Under the pieces are notes generated by a model that worked only from the letters and a program-made list of their open reading frames with translations, had not been told where the DNA came from and searched no databases. Shown here piece after piece: positions 47,902-57,016 of a stretch of DNA of 64,000 nt (position 1 is its first letter; each line of letters begins with the position of its first letter). The stretch is from Cyanobacteria bacterium M_surface_10_m2_119 (GTDB lineage: Bacteria; Cyanobacteriota; Cyanobacteriia; PCC-6307; Cyanobiaceae), in the NCBI GenBank assembly GCA_016882525.1, contig VGPU01000007.1, positions 1 through 64,000 of the forward strand. Reading direction: 5' to 3'. Made by a program: the position numbers and the translations under genes.

Positions 47902-49057
47902 CAGCTTCCCACCTGCCCCTGCGGCCGCCGGCTGCGCGCCCTTCAGCTTCGCCATCACGGCCCGCTGCAGCCGCACCCGGGCCCGCTGCGGCTGCTTCCA
48001 CACCCCCCACGGCCCGGTGCACACGCCGCGGTTCATGCCGGTGGGAACCCTGGCCACCGTGAAGGGCGTGACCAGTCCCCAGCTGGGGGAGACCGGCGCC
48101 GAGATGGTGCTGGCCAACACCTTTCACCTGCACCTGCAGCCGGGGGAAGGCATCGTGGCGGAGGCCGGCGGCCTGCACCGCTTCATGGCCTGGGACGGAC
48201 CGCTGCTCACCGATTCCGGTGGCTTCCAGGTGTTCAGCCTGGGCGCCATCAACACGATCAACGACCAGGGGGTGACCTTCCGCTCCCCCCGCGACGGCGC
48301 CCGCATCGAGCTCACCCCGGAGCGCTCGATGGCGATCCAGATGGCCCTGGGCGCCGATGTGGCGATGGCCTTCGACCAGTGCCCGCCCTACCCCGCCAGC
48401 GAAGCCGATGTGGCCGCCGCCTGCCTCCGCACCCATGCCTGGCTGGAGCGCTGCATCGCGAGTCACACCCGACCGGATCAGGCCCTGTTCGGCATCGTGC
48501 AGGGAGGCTGCTTTCCCCATCTGCGCGAGGAATCAGCGCGGGTGGTGAGCTCCATGGGGCTGCCGGGCATCGCCGTAGGCGGCGTGAGCGTGGGCGAGCC
48601 CGCCGAGGAGATGCACCGGATCGTGCGCCAGGTGGGGCCACTGCTCCCCGAGGCGAGGCCGCACTACCTGATGGGGGTGGGCACCCTGCGGGAGATGGCG
48701 ATCGCCGTGGCCAACGGCTTCGATCTGTTTGATTGCGTGCTGCCCACCCGTCTCGGTCGCCACGGGGCAGCGCTGGTGGGCGGCGAGCGCTGGAACCTGA
48801 AGAATGCCCGCTTCCGCCACGACCACACCCCCCTCGATCCCAGCTGCTCCTGCCTGGCCTGCCGCCAGCACAGCCGCGCCTACCTGCATCACCTGATCAA
48901 GGCCGAGGAGATGCTCGGCAAGATCCTCCTCAGCCTGCACAACATCACCCAGCTCGTGCGCTTCAGCAGGGCCATGGCCCAGGCCATCCGCGAGGGCTGT
49001 TTTGCAGAGGATTTCGCTCCCTGGGAGCCGGAGTCTCCGGCCGCACACACGTGGTAG
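47849..49057 (+). CDS. tgt: Queuine tRNA-ribosyltransferase
   Basis: Exchanges guanine for a queuine precursor at position 34 of GUN tRNAs. The 402-residue protein has [28 protein letters not shown], the [17 protein letters not shown] nucleophile region and the zinc site [17 protein letters not shown]. The only in-frame start before the usual N-terminus is GTG at 47849, which adds about 27 residues and overlaps the cobS start region by 53 bases. Function is certain; the start is not. Confidence 0.93.
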   Translation: MRGARRPLASTQHRCGPISFPPAPAAAGCAPFSFAITARCSRTRARCGCFHTPHGPVHTPRFMPVGTLATVKGVTSPQLGETGAEMVLANTFHLHLQPGEGIVAEAGGLHRFMAWDGPLLTDSGGFQVFSLGAINTINDQGVTFRSPRDGARIELTPERSMAIQMALGADVAMAFDQCPPYPASEADVAAACLRTHAWLERCIASHTRPDQALFGIVQGGCFPHLREESARVVSSMGLPGIAVGGVSVGEPAEEMHRIVRQVGPLLPEARPHYLMGVGTLREMAIAVANGFDLFDCVLPTRLGRHGAALVGGERWNLKNARFRHDHTPLDPSCSCLACRQHSRAYLHHLIKAEEMLGKILLSLHNITQLVRFSRAMAQAIREGCFAEDFAPWEPESPAAHTW

Positions 49058-49088
49058 CGTCCGCTCCACGCTTCACCTGAGAACCGGG

Positions 49089-49232
49089 ATGGCTGCCTAC
49101 GCCCTGCAAACCCTGGCCCAGCTGCCCGAGGCCTACCAGGCCTTCGCCCCCCTGGTCGACATCCTGCCGATCATTCCCTTCTTCTTCCTGCTGCTGGCCT
49201 TCGTGTGGCAGGCCTCGGTCGGCTTCCGCTGA
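49089..49232 (+). CDS. psbK: Photosystem II protein PsbK
   Basis: A 47-residue precursor with a single helix. The mature part reads [21 protein letters not shown] and ends [14 protein letters not shown], characteristic of PsbK. The ATG at 49089 lies 32 bases after the tgt stop; I see no clear separate promoter in that gap, so it may be read through from tgt. A CCGCTG-ATC-CAGCGG repeat spans its stop codon without a T-run. Confidence 0.96.
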   Translation: MAAYALQTLAQLPEAYQAFAPLVDILPIIPFFFLLLAFVWQASVGFR

Positions 49233-49251
49233 TCCAGCGGGCCCGCCCGGC

Positions 49252-49962
49252 TCACCCCTCGCGGAGCACCTGCCAGGCGAAGGCCGGCAGGGCCAGCATC
49301 CGCCGCCAGCGACTCGGTTCCTGGACGAGCCGATACAGCCATTCGATCTGCAGGGCTCCCATCCAGCGGGGGGCCCTTTTTTTGACGCCGGCCCAGACGT
49401 CGAAACTGCCGCCCACGCCCATCCAGAGGCCGCCACTGCGGCCGGGACAGTCGGCGATCCAGGTCTCCTGACGGGGCACGCCCAAGGCCACGAGCACGAG
49501 GTGGGGCTGGCAGGCGAGCAGCTGCTGCTCCAGGTCGGGCCAGGCCTCGGGCGGCTGATAGCCATGCACGCAGAACACCAGCTGCAGCCCGGGGATCCGC
49601 TGGGGCAGGTCTTGCTGAAGACGCTCCATCACCGCAGGGGATGCGCCCACCAGGGCAACCCGCCAACCGGCGACCGCCGCGTGTTCCAGCAGGTGCCAGG
49701 CCAGTTCGATGCCCGGGCTGCGGCGCACCCGCAGGCCCTGGCGCGCCAGGGCCCACACCACCCCAGCCCCGTCCGGGATCACCAGCTGGGCGGCAGCGAT
49801 CGCCCGGCCCAGCTCCGGCTGGGCACGGGCCGCCATCGTCATCTCGGCATTGAGGGTGACGATCTGGCCGCCGCCGCGCTGGGCCAGGTGAAGGGCGGCG
49901 GCAAGGACGTCGTCGCAGGCATGCACGGGCACGCCCAGCACGTCCGTTGCCTTTGCTGCCAT
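49252..49962 (-). CDS. WecG/TagA/CpsF-family glycosyltransferase
   Basis: A 236-residue glycosyltransferase of the GT26 family that transfers a UDP-sugar (often ManNAc-type) to a lipid-linked acceptor. Visible segments are VTLNAEMTMAARAQPEL, LVIPDGAGVVWALARQGL, and VLVALGVPRQETWIADC with the GGSFDVWAGVKKRAPRWM tail. Its natural partner would be the WecA-like enzyme near 33-34 kb. It diverges from the phosphorylase-kinase-like gene. Confidence 0.9.
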   Translation of the reverse strand: MAAKATDVLGVPVHACDDVLAAALHLAQRGGGQIVTLNAEMTMAARAQPELGRAIAAAQLVIPDGAGVVWALARQGLRVRRSPGIELAWHLLEHAAVAGWRVALVGASPAVMERLQQDLPQRIPGLQLVFCVHGYQPPEAWPDLEQQLLACQPHLVLVALGVPRQETWIADCPGRSGGLWMGVGGSFDVWAGVKKRAPRWMGALQIEWLYRLVQEPSRWRRMLALPAFAWQVLREG

Positions 49963-50012
49963 GGGAGTTCGCCGCCGCGGTGGAGAATCTATGGCTGGCG
50001 CCTGCTTTGCCC

Positions 50013-53000
50013 ATGCCGCGTTCCGAGATGGCCAGCGCGCCGGGCCAGCCAGCTCGGGCTGATGCCGATCAGGCCTGGATCCTGCTCCAGGAGCTCGATC
50101 GCCAGATCGACGCGGTGGTGCTGCAGCGCCAGCATCCGATCACCGGCCTGCTGCCGGCCAGCACGGCCCACACGGTGCATGGCAACTACGGCGATGCCTG
50201 GGTGCGCGACTGCGTCTACTCGATCCAGTGCGTCTGGGGGCTGGCCCTGGCCCACCGGCGTCTGCGCGGGGCCAGCCGGCGCGTGTTCGAGCTGGAGCAG
50301 CGGGTGCTGCTGCTGATGCGCGGGCTGATGAACGCCATGGAGCGCCAGGCCACCAAGGTGGAGCGCTTCAAGCACAGCCTGCACCGGCTGGACGCCATCC
50401 ACGCCAAGTTCGACACCGCCAGCGGCAACCCGGTGGTGCCCGACGACGGCTGGGGCCACCTGCAGCTCGACGCCACCGGTGTGTTCCTGCTGCAGCTGGC
50501 CCAGCTCACCCGCGCCGGCCTGGTGGTGGTGCGCTCCAGCCACGAGCGCGACTTCGTCCAGAACCTGGTGTACTACGTCGCCCAGGCCTACCGGGTGGCC
50601 GACTACGGGATCTGGGAGCGGGGGGACAAGGGCAACCACGGCCTGCCGGAGCGCAACGCCAGCTCGATCGGCCTGGTGAAAGCGGCCCTGGAGTCCCTGG
50701 AAGGGCTGGATCTCTACGGCCCCCATGGCGATGGCAGCCACTGCCTGGTGATCCCCCACGACGCGATCGTGCGCCTGCGCCGGGCTCTGGAGGCCCTGCT
50801 GCCGCGCGAATCGGCCAGCAAGGAGGTCGACGCCGCCTGCCTGTCGGTGATCGGCTACCCGGCCTGGGCCGTCGACGACGCGCAGCTGACGGAGCGCACC
50901 CGGGCGAAGATCCGAGCCCAGCTGGGCGGTGGCTACGGCTACAAGCGCTTCCGCCGCGATGGCCACCAGACCGTGGTGGAGGACCACACCCGACTGCACT
51001 ACGAGCGGGAGGAACTGGCCCAGTTCGAGCACATCGAGTGCGAGTGGCCCCTGTTCTGGGCCTATGAACTGGTGACGGCCTGCTGCGAGGAGCGCTGGCA
51101 GGAGGCCCGCCAGTGGCGTCAGCGCCTCGCCAGTGTCTCGGTGAGCATCGACGGGGCGGCCCTGCTGCCCGAGCTCTACCGGGTGCCGGAGGCGGCCGTG
51201 GAGGCCGAGCGGCTGCAGCCCGGAAGCCAGCCCAGGGCGGCGAACGAAAACGTGCCCCTGCTCTGGACCCAGAGCCTCACCTGGCTGGGCGACCTGCTCC
51301 TGGCGGGCCTGATCACACCGGCTGATCTCGACCCCAGCGGCCGGCGACGGCCGGAACCCCCAGGGGCTGCGGAGGTGCTGGTGGCCCTGGTCCCCTCCGA
51401 TGCCGCCGTGGCCGAGGCCCTGGAGGCCCATGGCCTGCCCCAGGCCGGTCCCGCAGCCATCCGCATCGGCAGTTCCCAGGATCTGGCGGCCTGCCTGGCC
51501 GCGGTGGGCGCCAACGCGCGGCTCGGGCTGAGCGGTCACCCCCCGGGACGGATGGAAACCCTCGCCACCGCCCGCCTCTACCGCCGGCCCAGCCGCTCGG
51601 GCGGCGTGGAGCAGCTGGCCTTCCTGCCAGCGGTGCTTGAGGAGGGCACCTTCTATCTGGCAGACGATCCCGAACAGCTGGTGGATGCGGTGGTGGGGGA
51701 ACTGCGGCTCCTGCAGCGCCACTGGCGCGGCCAGGGCTCGCCCCTGCTGCTGATCCCGGTGCCCGCCGCGGCCTTCCACGCCAGCCCAAGCACCTTCCTC
51801 GGCCTCGGCGAGCAGCTGCGCAACGGCACGATCGACGGCGTGCGCGTGGAGCTAGCCCCCCTCGAGGCGTTGGCCGACCGGGCCTCCTGGGTGGAGCTGC
51901 CAGCCGCCGCGGCTCCGGCCGCCCCCGCGGCGCCCCCGGCCAGCGTGCCCCTGCAGGCCAGCCGCCGGCAGGCGCCCCTCTCGGCCGCCGAAGAGCAGGC
52001 CCTGGAGCGGGAGGAGATCTCGATCGGCGAGCTGGCCGATCGGCTCTGGCAAAGCACCTCCCTGGCGGAGCAGGCCGAGGTGCTGGAGCAGCTGGGCCGG
52101 CGCCTGGGCAGCGGCGCCCTGCTGCAGGGGCCGGGGAACGGGGAACCGGTGGCCCTGCGGGGGCTGTTGGAGGAGGTCTACAGACGGGGGCTGGCCGAGG
52201 GCGACTGGGACGTGGTGCGGCGGATGGCCGGCCAGTTGGAGCTGGTGCATCCCCAGCTCGAGGATGCCCTCACCGACCTGCTCGTCCGCCAGAAACAGCT
52301 GGTGGTGGGCCGCAACTACACCGCCGATTCCCTGATCAACGAACCCCAGGACAGTGCCACGATCGCGGCGATGATCCGGCGTTTCAGCGGCGAGGACGGC
52401 CGGGAGTGGATGCTCCAGCAGGAACTGCTGCTGGCCCTCGACGGCCTGGCCCGCCACGAGCCCAGCCTGCTCAGCGGCAGTCTCACCCTGCAGCTGGGCC
52501 AGTTGCTGCTGCTGCTCACCAGTGAGCTGGCCAGCGAGGCCGACCTCAATCCGATCGATGCATTCGAGCGACTGTGCCAACAGCCGCCCCATGCCATCCG
52601 CCGGCGACTGCGGGCGGTGCTGGCGGACGTGGACCATGCCCGGGCAGCCCTGCAGCGCAAGGAACAGCTGCACGTGAGCGGCCGCGTGCGCTGGACGGCC
52701 CCCGACCCGCTCGAGGAGCTCGCCAGCGGGGAATGCTGGCTCCAGCACCGGATGCGCATGGGAGCACTCGGCCGGGTGCCCCGCAATTTCTATGCGGGCG
52801 TCTGGGAACTTCTCCACCACTGCCAGGGCATCGTGATCGGCGACAAGCTGGAGAAGCGCAACCGGCTCGAGAGCGGCCCCCTGCTCAGCGAGAAAACGGC
52901 CGGGGAGCGCAATTTCGCCGCCCTGGTGGAGCACCTGCTGGGCAAGATCGAGGCCCCCGAGTACCGCCAGCTCTGCACCGAGACCCTGATCACCCTGATC

Positions 53001-53228
53001 GCCTTCGTGGAAGGCAATCCCCAGGTGCGCTTCGACGACGACCTGGCCCTCGACGTGGTGATCGGCCACGCCGTGCGGGTCGGCTGGCAGCAGAGCCATC
53101 CCCAGGTGCCCGCCGATGCCTACGGACAGCACAAGGCCGCGGCCTGGGATCGCTTCTACCGCGCCTCCCCCGCCGACTGCCGCCGCTGGCAGCTGGAGGC
53201 CCTCAAGGAGTTGAGCCTGGGCGGCTGA
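50013..53228 (+). CDS. Phosphorylase kinase alpha/beta-like protein (GH15-related)
   Basis: A 1071-residue protein aligning by eye along its length with animal phosphorylase b kinase alpha. The N-terminal GH15-like (alpha/alpha)6 region includes YGDAWVRDCVYSIQCVWGLALA, DDGWGHLQLDATGVFLLQLAQL, YGIWERGDKGNHGLPERNASS and FEHIECEWPLFWAYEL. The C-terminal part includes MGALGRVPRNFYAGVWELLHHCQGI and APEYRQLCTETLITLIAFVE. No kinase domain is present or encoded nearby. The ATG at 50013 is preferred; one at 49947 would overlap the WecG-like start. Glycan binding or hydrolysis is plausible; its role is unknown. Confidence 0.85.
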   Translation: MPRSEMASAPGQPARADADQAWILLQELDRQIDAVVLQRQHPITGLLPASTAHTVHGNYGDAWVRDCVYSIQCVWGLALAHRRLRGASRRVFELEQRVLLLMRGLMNAMERQATKVERFKHSLHRLDAIHAKFDTASGNPVVPDDGWGHLQLDATGVFLLQLAQLTRAGLVVVRSSHERDFVQNLVYYVAQAYRVADYGIWERGDKGNHGLPERNASSIGLVKAALESLEGLDLYGPHGDGSHCLVIPHDAIVRLRRALEALLPRESASKEVDAACLSVIGYPAWAVDDAQLTERTRAKIRAQLGGGYGYKRFRRDGHQTVVEDHTRLHYEREELAQFEHIECEWPLFWAYELVTACCEERWQEARQWRQRLASVSVSIDGAALLPELYRVPEAAVEAERLQPGSQPRAANENVPLLWTQSLTWLGDLLLAGLITPADLDPSGRRRPEPPGAAEVLVALVPSDAAVAEALEAHGLPQAGPAAIRIGSSQDLAACLAAVGANARLGLSGHPPGRMETLATARLYRRPSRSGGVEQLAFLPAVLEEGTFYLADDPEQLVDAVVGELRLLQRHWRGQGSPLLLIPVPAAAFHASPSTFLGLGEQLRNGTIDGVRVELAPLEALADRASWVELPAAAAPAAPAAPPASVPLQASRRQAPLSAAEEQALEREEISIGELADRLWQSTSLAEQAEVLEQLGRRLGSGALLQGPGNGEPVALRGLLEEVYRRGLAEGDWDVVRRMAGQLELVHPQLEDALTDLLVRQKQLVVGRNYTADSLINEPQDSATIAAMIRRFSGEDGREWMLQQELLLALDGLARHEPSLLSGSLTLQLGQLLLLLTSELASEADLNPIDAFERLCQQPPHAIRRRLRAVLADVDHARAALQRKEQLHVSGRVRWTAPDPLEELASGECWLQHRMRMGALGRVPRNFYAGVWELLHHCQGIVIGDKLEKRNRLESGPLLSEKTAGERNFAALVEHLLGKIEAPEYRQLCTETLITLIAFVEGNPQVRFDDDLALDVVIGHAVRVGWQQSHPQVPADAYGQHKAAAWDRFYRASPADCRRWQLEALKELSLGG

Positions 53229-53250
53229 GGCCGCCTCCGCAGGGGCCGCC

Positions 53251-54243
53251 TCAGATCGGCTGCTCGAGGCTCATGCAGAGGTTGGGCTGCTCCACGCACT
53301 GCTCGATCAGGTCGGCCAGCAGCAGGGCACGGGAGGCCTGCAGGCCATCCACCGCCGGCGACTCCTCGCCGCGCACGCAGGCCAGGAAGTGCTCCAGCTC
53401 GGCGTAAAGAGGCTCGATCGAGGTGGTGCTCACCTCCTCGATCACACCATCGGAGCGGTACACGAGCTCGCCATGGTCAGCGCTCACGGACTGGTGGGCA
53501 CGGCGGTGGATATGGAGCGTGCGGTTGAGAAAGTCGGTCTCCACCAGGCTCCCGCGACAGTGGGCGCTGAGGCTGCGGATCTTGCGGTGGGCCATCTTGC
53601 TGGCCGTCAGGCTGGCCACCACACCGTTGGCGAAGGCCAGGGTGGCATTCACGTAGTCGATCGGGCCCTCGCTGCTGCGGCCCCCGGCCGCCGCCAGGCG
53701 CACCACCGGGGCACCGGCGAGTTCGAGCACGAGGTCGATGTCGTGGATCATCAGGTCGAGCACCACCGACACGTCGTTGGCCCGATCGGGATTGGGGCTG
53801 TGGCGGCGGGCCTCCAGCACCACCACCTCCTCGTTGGTCACGACCTTGAGCAGCTCGCGGAACGCGGGGTTGAAGCGCTCGATGTGACCCACCTGCAGCA
53901 GCACCCCGGCACGGTCGGCGGCACCGATCAGCTCGGCGGCCTCCTCCTGGCTGGCCGCGATCGGCTTCTCGATCAGCACATGGCGGCCGGCCTGCAGACA
54001 GACCAGACCCACGCGGTGATGCAGGAGGGTGGGCACGGCGATGCAGACGGCATCCACCTCCGGCAGCAGGTCGGCGTAATCGGCAAACCAGCGGCAACCG
54101 AACTGTTCGGTGGCCAGCCGGCCGCGCTCTGCGTCGGGATCGGCCACACCCACCAGCACGGCATCCTTGATCAGGCTGAGCACGCGGGCGTGATGCCAGC
54201 CCATGTTGCCGATGCCGATCACCCCCACTCGGACCGGATTCAT
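53251..54243 (-). CDS. Gfo/Idh/MocA-family oxidoreductase
   Basis: A 330-residue NAD(P)-dependent oxidoreductase. The Rossmann motif is VGVIGIGNMGWHHARVL (residues about 5-21) and the catalytic Lys lies in HVLIEKPIAAS; GHIERFNPAF and a C-terminal MIHDIDLVLEL with the conserved His follow. The pattern is close to UDP-sugar dehydrogenases of the family, so a surface-sugar role is likely but not shown. The ATG at 54243 is used. It follows the CNNM-type gene by 53 bases on the same strand. Confidence 0.88.
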   Translation of the reverse strand: MNPVRVGVIGIGNMGWHHARVLSLIKDAVLVGVADPDAERGRLATEQFGCRWFADYADLLPEVDAVCIAVPTLLHHRVGLVCLQAGRHVLIEKPIAASQEEAAELIGAADRAGVLLQVGHIERFNPAFRELLKVVTNEEVVVLEARRHSPNPDRANDVSVVLDLMIHDIDLVLELAGAPVVRLAAAGGRSSEGPIDYVNATLAFANGVVASLTASKMAHRKIRSLSAHCRGSLVETDFLNRTLHIHRRAHQSVSADHGELVYRSDGVIEEVSTTSIEPLYAELEHFLACVRGEESPAVDGLQASRALLLADLIEQCVEQPNLCMSLEQPI

Positions 54244-54296
54244 GGCGGGGGCTCTCAAACGGGCTGATTATCGGCGATCGGCAAGAGCAGACGCGC

Positions 54297-55574
54297 TCAG
54301 CCGTCCACGGCCGGGGGGCAGTCGATCTGCACCCTGGCGATGCGGGGGCCATCCATGGCCAGGATGCGGAACTGGTAGCCCTGCCAGCGCAGGCCCTCAC
54401 CGGCAGCCGGGATGTGCTGCAGCCGTTCGAGCACGAAGCCGGCCAGGGTGTGATGACCCTCTGCCTCGGGCAGCTGCAGGGGCAGTTGCCGGTTGAGCTC
54501 GAAGATCTCGAGGTCACCTGCGACCGACCAGCAGCCGGGCTCAAGGGGGATCAGGTCGTCATCCGGCTCCAGGGGATTGTCGTCATCGCCGACGATCTCG
54601 CTGGTGAGGTCGGCCACCGTCACCAGTCCTTCGGTGCCGCCGTGTTCATCCACCACCACCAGCAGGGGCTGACCGCTGCGGATCAGAGGGAGCAGGTCGG
54701 CCAGGGAGGTGCTCTCCTGGACCTGGGTCACCGGCCGGATATAGGGCTTCAAAGGGGATTCAGGCTGGAGCAGCCCCTGGGCGATCGGGTCGGCCAGGTG
54801 GCGCAGATCGAGCAGCCCCCGCACGTCATCGAGGGAGCTGCCGATCACCGGGAAGCGGGCGTGGGCGGTGTCGTGCACGGCACGCATCAGCTCGGCGAAG
54901 GTGACCTCCACCGGCAGGGTGACCATGCCGGAGCGGGGCACCATCACCTCCCGCACCAGGGTGTCCCGCAGGGAAAACACCCCCTCGAGGATGTTGCGCT
55001 CATCGGGCATCAACCCGGTGACGCTGCCCGATTCGATCAGCGTCTCCAGCTCTCCAGCCGAGAGCACCGGCACCAGTTCGTCCCAGTTGCGGGGAAGACC
55101 GAGCAGGCGCAGCAGCAGGCCGGCCAGCCGCTCCACCAGGCTGAGCAGCGGCGCCAGGCTGCGGCTCAGGGCATCCAGCAGCGGCGCCAGCCGCAGGGCG
55201 GAGTGCTCGGGACGGTGCAGCACCCAGGCTTTGGGAGCCAGGCCCCCCAGCAGGCTGGCCACGAGCACCAGCAGCAGGAAGACCCCCGCATCCACCCAGG
55301 CCTGGGGCAGGGCGAGGGCGCGGGCCAGCTCCACCCGCTCGGCCAGGCCCCGACCAGCCCAGCCGAGGGCGAGCAGCGCCAGCACCGTGCCCAGCTGGGT
55401 GGCCACCAGGGCCCTGCGGAGACGGCGCTGGAGCTTGGCCACCGCCTCGGCACCAGGCTCCCCGGCTTCCACCAACTGGGCCACCCGGCTGGGCCGCAGC
55501 CGGATCAGGGCCATCTCACCGGCAGAGAAAAAGGCCAGCAGCAGCACCAGCGCCGCCAGAAACACCAGCTGCAT
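54297..55574 (-). CDS. CNNM/CorC-family CBS-domain membrane protein
   Basis: A 425-residue protein with an N-terminal DUF21 membrane domain of about four spans, two CBS domains (FPVIGSSLDDVRGLLDLRHLAD and VVVDEHGGTEGLVTVADLTSEIVG) and a CorC/HlyC-type C-terminal domain. The family is linked to divalent-metal transport or efflux, mainly magnesium. The ATG at 55574 is used, preceded by an in-frame GTG. Confidence 0.9.
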   Translation of the reverse strand: MQLVFLAALVLLLAFFSAGEMALIRLRPSRVAQLVEAGEPGAEAVAKLQRRLRRALVATQLGTVLALLALGWAGRGLAERVELARALALPQAWVDAGVFLLLVLVASLLGGLAPKAWVLHRPEHSALRLAPLLDALSRSLAPLLSLVERLAGLLLRLLGLPRNWDELVPVLSAGELETLIESGSVTGLMPDERNILEGVFSLRDTLVREVMVPRSGMVTLPVEVTFAELMRAVHDTAHARFPVIGSSLDDVRGLLDLRHLADPIAQGLLQPESPLKPYIRPVTQVQESTSLADLLPLIRSGQPLLVVVDEHGGTEGLVTVADLTSEIVGDDDNPLEPDDDLIPLEPGCWSVAGDLEIFELNRQLPLQLPEAEGHHTLAGFVLERLQHIPAAGEGLRWQGYQFRILAMDGPRIARVQIDCPPAVDG

Positions 55575-55694
55575 CACGGTGTGGGCCGCTCCCGGCTGGG
55601 GTGAGGCATGGGCGGCAGGACGAGACGTCAGGAACTGGGCAGGATTATCGGGCGGCGGCCTCTGTTAGGACCGGCGCAGCCGCCGCCCAGCCCG

Positions 55695-56981
55695 ATGGTG
55701 CTGCCCGTCCTGCCCCCGGGAGGGCTGCTGCTCGGCTGGAGCCTGCTGCTCCTGGCGGGGGCCGCTGCAGCTGGGTTGGTGATCCTGATCGCCAGCCTGG
55801 TCCAGTTGTTCCGCGAGGCACCGCGGCTGGCTCCCCTGGCAGCCAGCGCATCGGCGACAGGCTCGGAGGCCCGGTCGGACACCACGCTGACGGTGATCGT
55901 TCCGGCCTACAACGAAGCCGCCAACATCGGGGCATGCCTCACCAGCCTGCTGAGCAGTGCTCCTCCCTGCGGCGACTGGCAGGTGCTGCTGGTGGACGAC
56001 GGCTCCAGCGATGGAACCGTCGCGATCGCCCGGGCGGCGGTGGACGCCCTGAAAGGGGAGAGCGGCGCCGAGGGCGCAGCGGAGGGCCGTGTCCGGGATA
56101 CGGCGGCCCGATTCTCCGTGCTGGAGGCAGGCCCCAGGCCGGTCGGCCAGCGCTGGGTGGGCAAGAACTGGGCCTGCTCCCGGGCCGTTGAGGGGGTGAC
56201 CAGCACCTGGGTGCTGTTCATGGATGCCGATGTGCGGGTGCAGCCGGACACCCTGCGGCGGGCCCTGCACCAGGCCCGGGCCGAGGGCGCCGACCTGCTC
56301 ACCCTGGCGCCACGGCTCGTGTGCGGCTGCCTGGCGGAGTGGATGGTGCAGCCGATCATGGCCAGCCTGCTGGGGCTGGGCTTTCCGATCGCTGCCGCGA
56401 ACGACCCGGCCGATTCCACCGCCTTCGCCGCCGGGCCCTTCATGCTCTTCCGCCGCACGACCTATGCCGCGATCGGCGGCCATCGGGACCTGGCCGCTGA
56501 AGTGGTCGAAGACCTGGCCCTGGCCCGTCGCATCAAGGCCGGGGGCTTCCGCCTGCGCTACGTGCTGGGGGTCGATGCCCTGGAACTGCGCATGTACGCC
56601 GATCTGGCAGGCCTCTGGGAGGGCTGGAGCAAGAACTGGTTCCTGGGGCTCGACCGAAGCATTGCCAAGGCCCTGGCCGCGGCAGCGGTGGTGGTGCTGA
56701 TGTTCAGCGGTCCCTGGCTGCTGGCCCCCAGTGCCCTGGTGGCCGCCGCCCTGATCCCCTCAGCCAGAGCCGTGCTGCTGCTGGCCCTGGCCTTGGCCCT
56801 GGTGGCGATCGCCCTGCAGCTGGCCCTGCGGCTGTGGACCCAACGGGCGTTTGGCCTGCCGCTGCGTCACTGGTGGCTGATGGGGGCCGGCGGGCTGCTG
56901 GTCGGCGCCATCGGCCCCACCTCGGTGTGGCGCACGCTCACCGGCCGGGGCTGGACCTGGAAGGGACGCTCCCTCGCTTGA
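55695..56981 (+). CDS. GT2 glycosyltransferase, HpnB/CrtQ/CruC-like
   Basis: A 428-residue family-2 glycosyltransferase with an N-terminal helix, a GT-A domain (TVIVPAYNEAANIGACLTSLL, VLLVDDGSSDGT, FMDADVR as the DxD motif), the QRWVGKNWA segment seen in carotenoid- and hopanoid-associated transferases, and three or four C-terminal membrane spans. A membrane-lipid or carotenoid acceptor is likely. The ATG at 55695 is chosen. It diverges from the CNNM gene. Confidence 0.85.
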   Translation: MVLPVLPPGGLLLGWSLLLLAGAAAAGLVILIASLVQLFREAPRLAPLAASASATGSEARSDTTLTVIVPAYNEAANIGACLTSLLSSAPPCGDWQVLLVDDGSSDGTVAIARAAVDALKGESGAEGAAEGRVRDTAARFSVLEAGPRPVGQRWVGKNWACSRAVEGVTSTWVLFMDADVRVQPDTLRRALHQARAEGADLLTLAPRLVCGCLAEWMVQPIMASLLGLGFPIAAANDPADSTAFAAGPFMLFRRTTYAAIGGHRDLAAEVVEDLALARRIKAGGFRLRYVLGVDALELRMYADLAGLWEGWSKNWFLGLDRSIAKALAAAAVVVLMFSGPWLLAPSALVAAALIPSARAVLLLALALALVAIALQLALRLWTQRAFGLPLRHWWLMGAGGLLVGAIGPTSVWRTLTGRGWTWKGRSLA

Positions 56982-57016
56982 GGCCCCGGCGGGGGCGGCG
57001 GAGCTCCCAAGCCGTT

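Noticed and set aside
49226-49240. CCGCTG/CAGCGG hairpin over the psbK stop
   Set aside because: Short stem, no T-run; could be chance in this composition.
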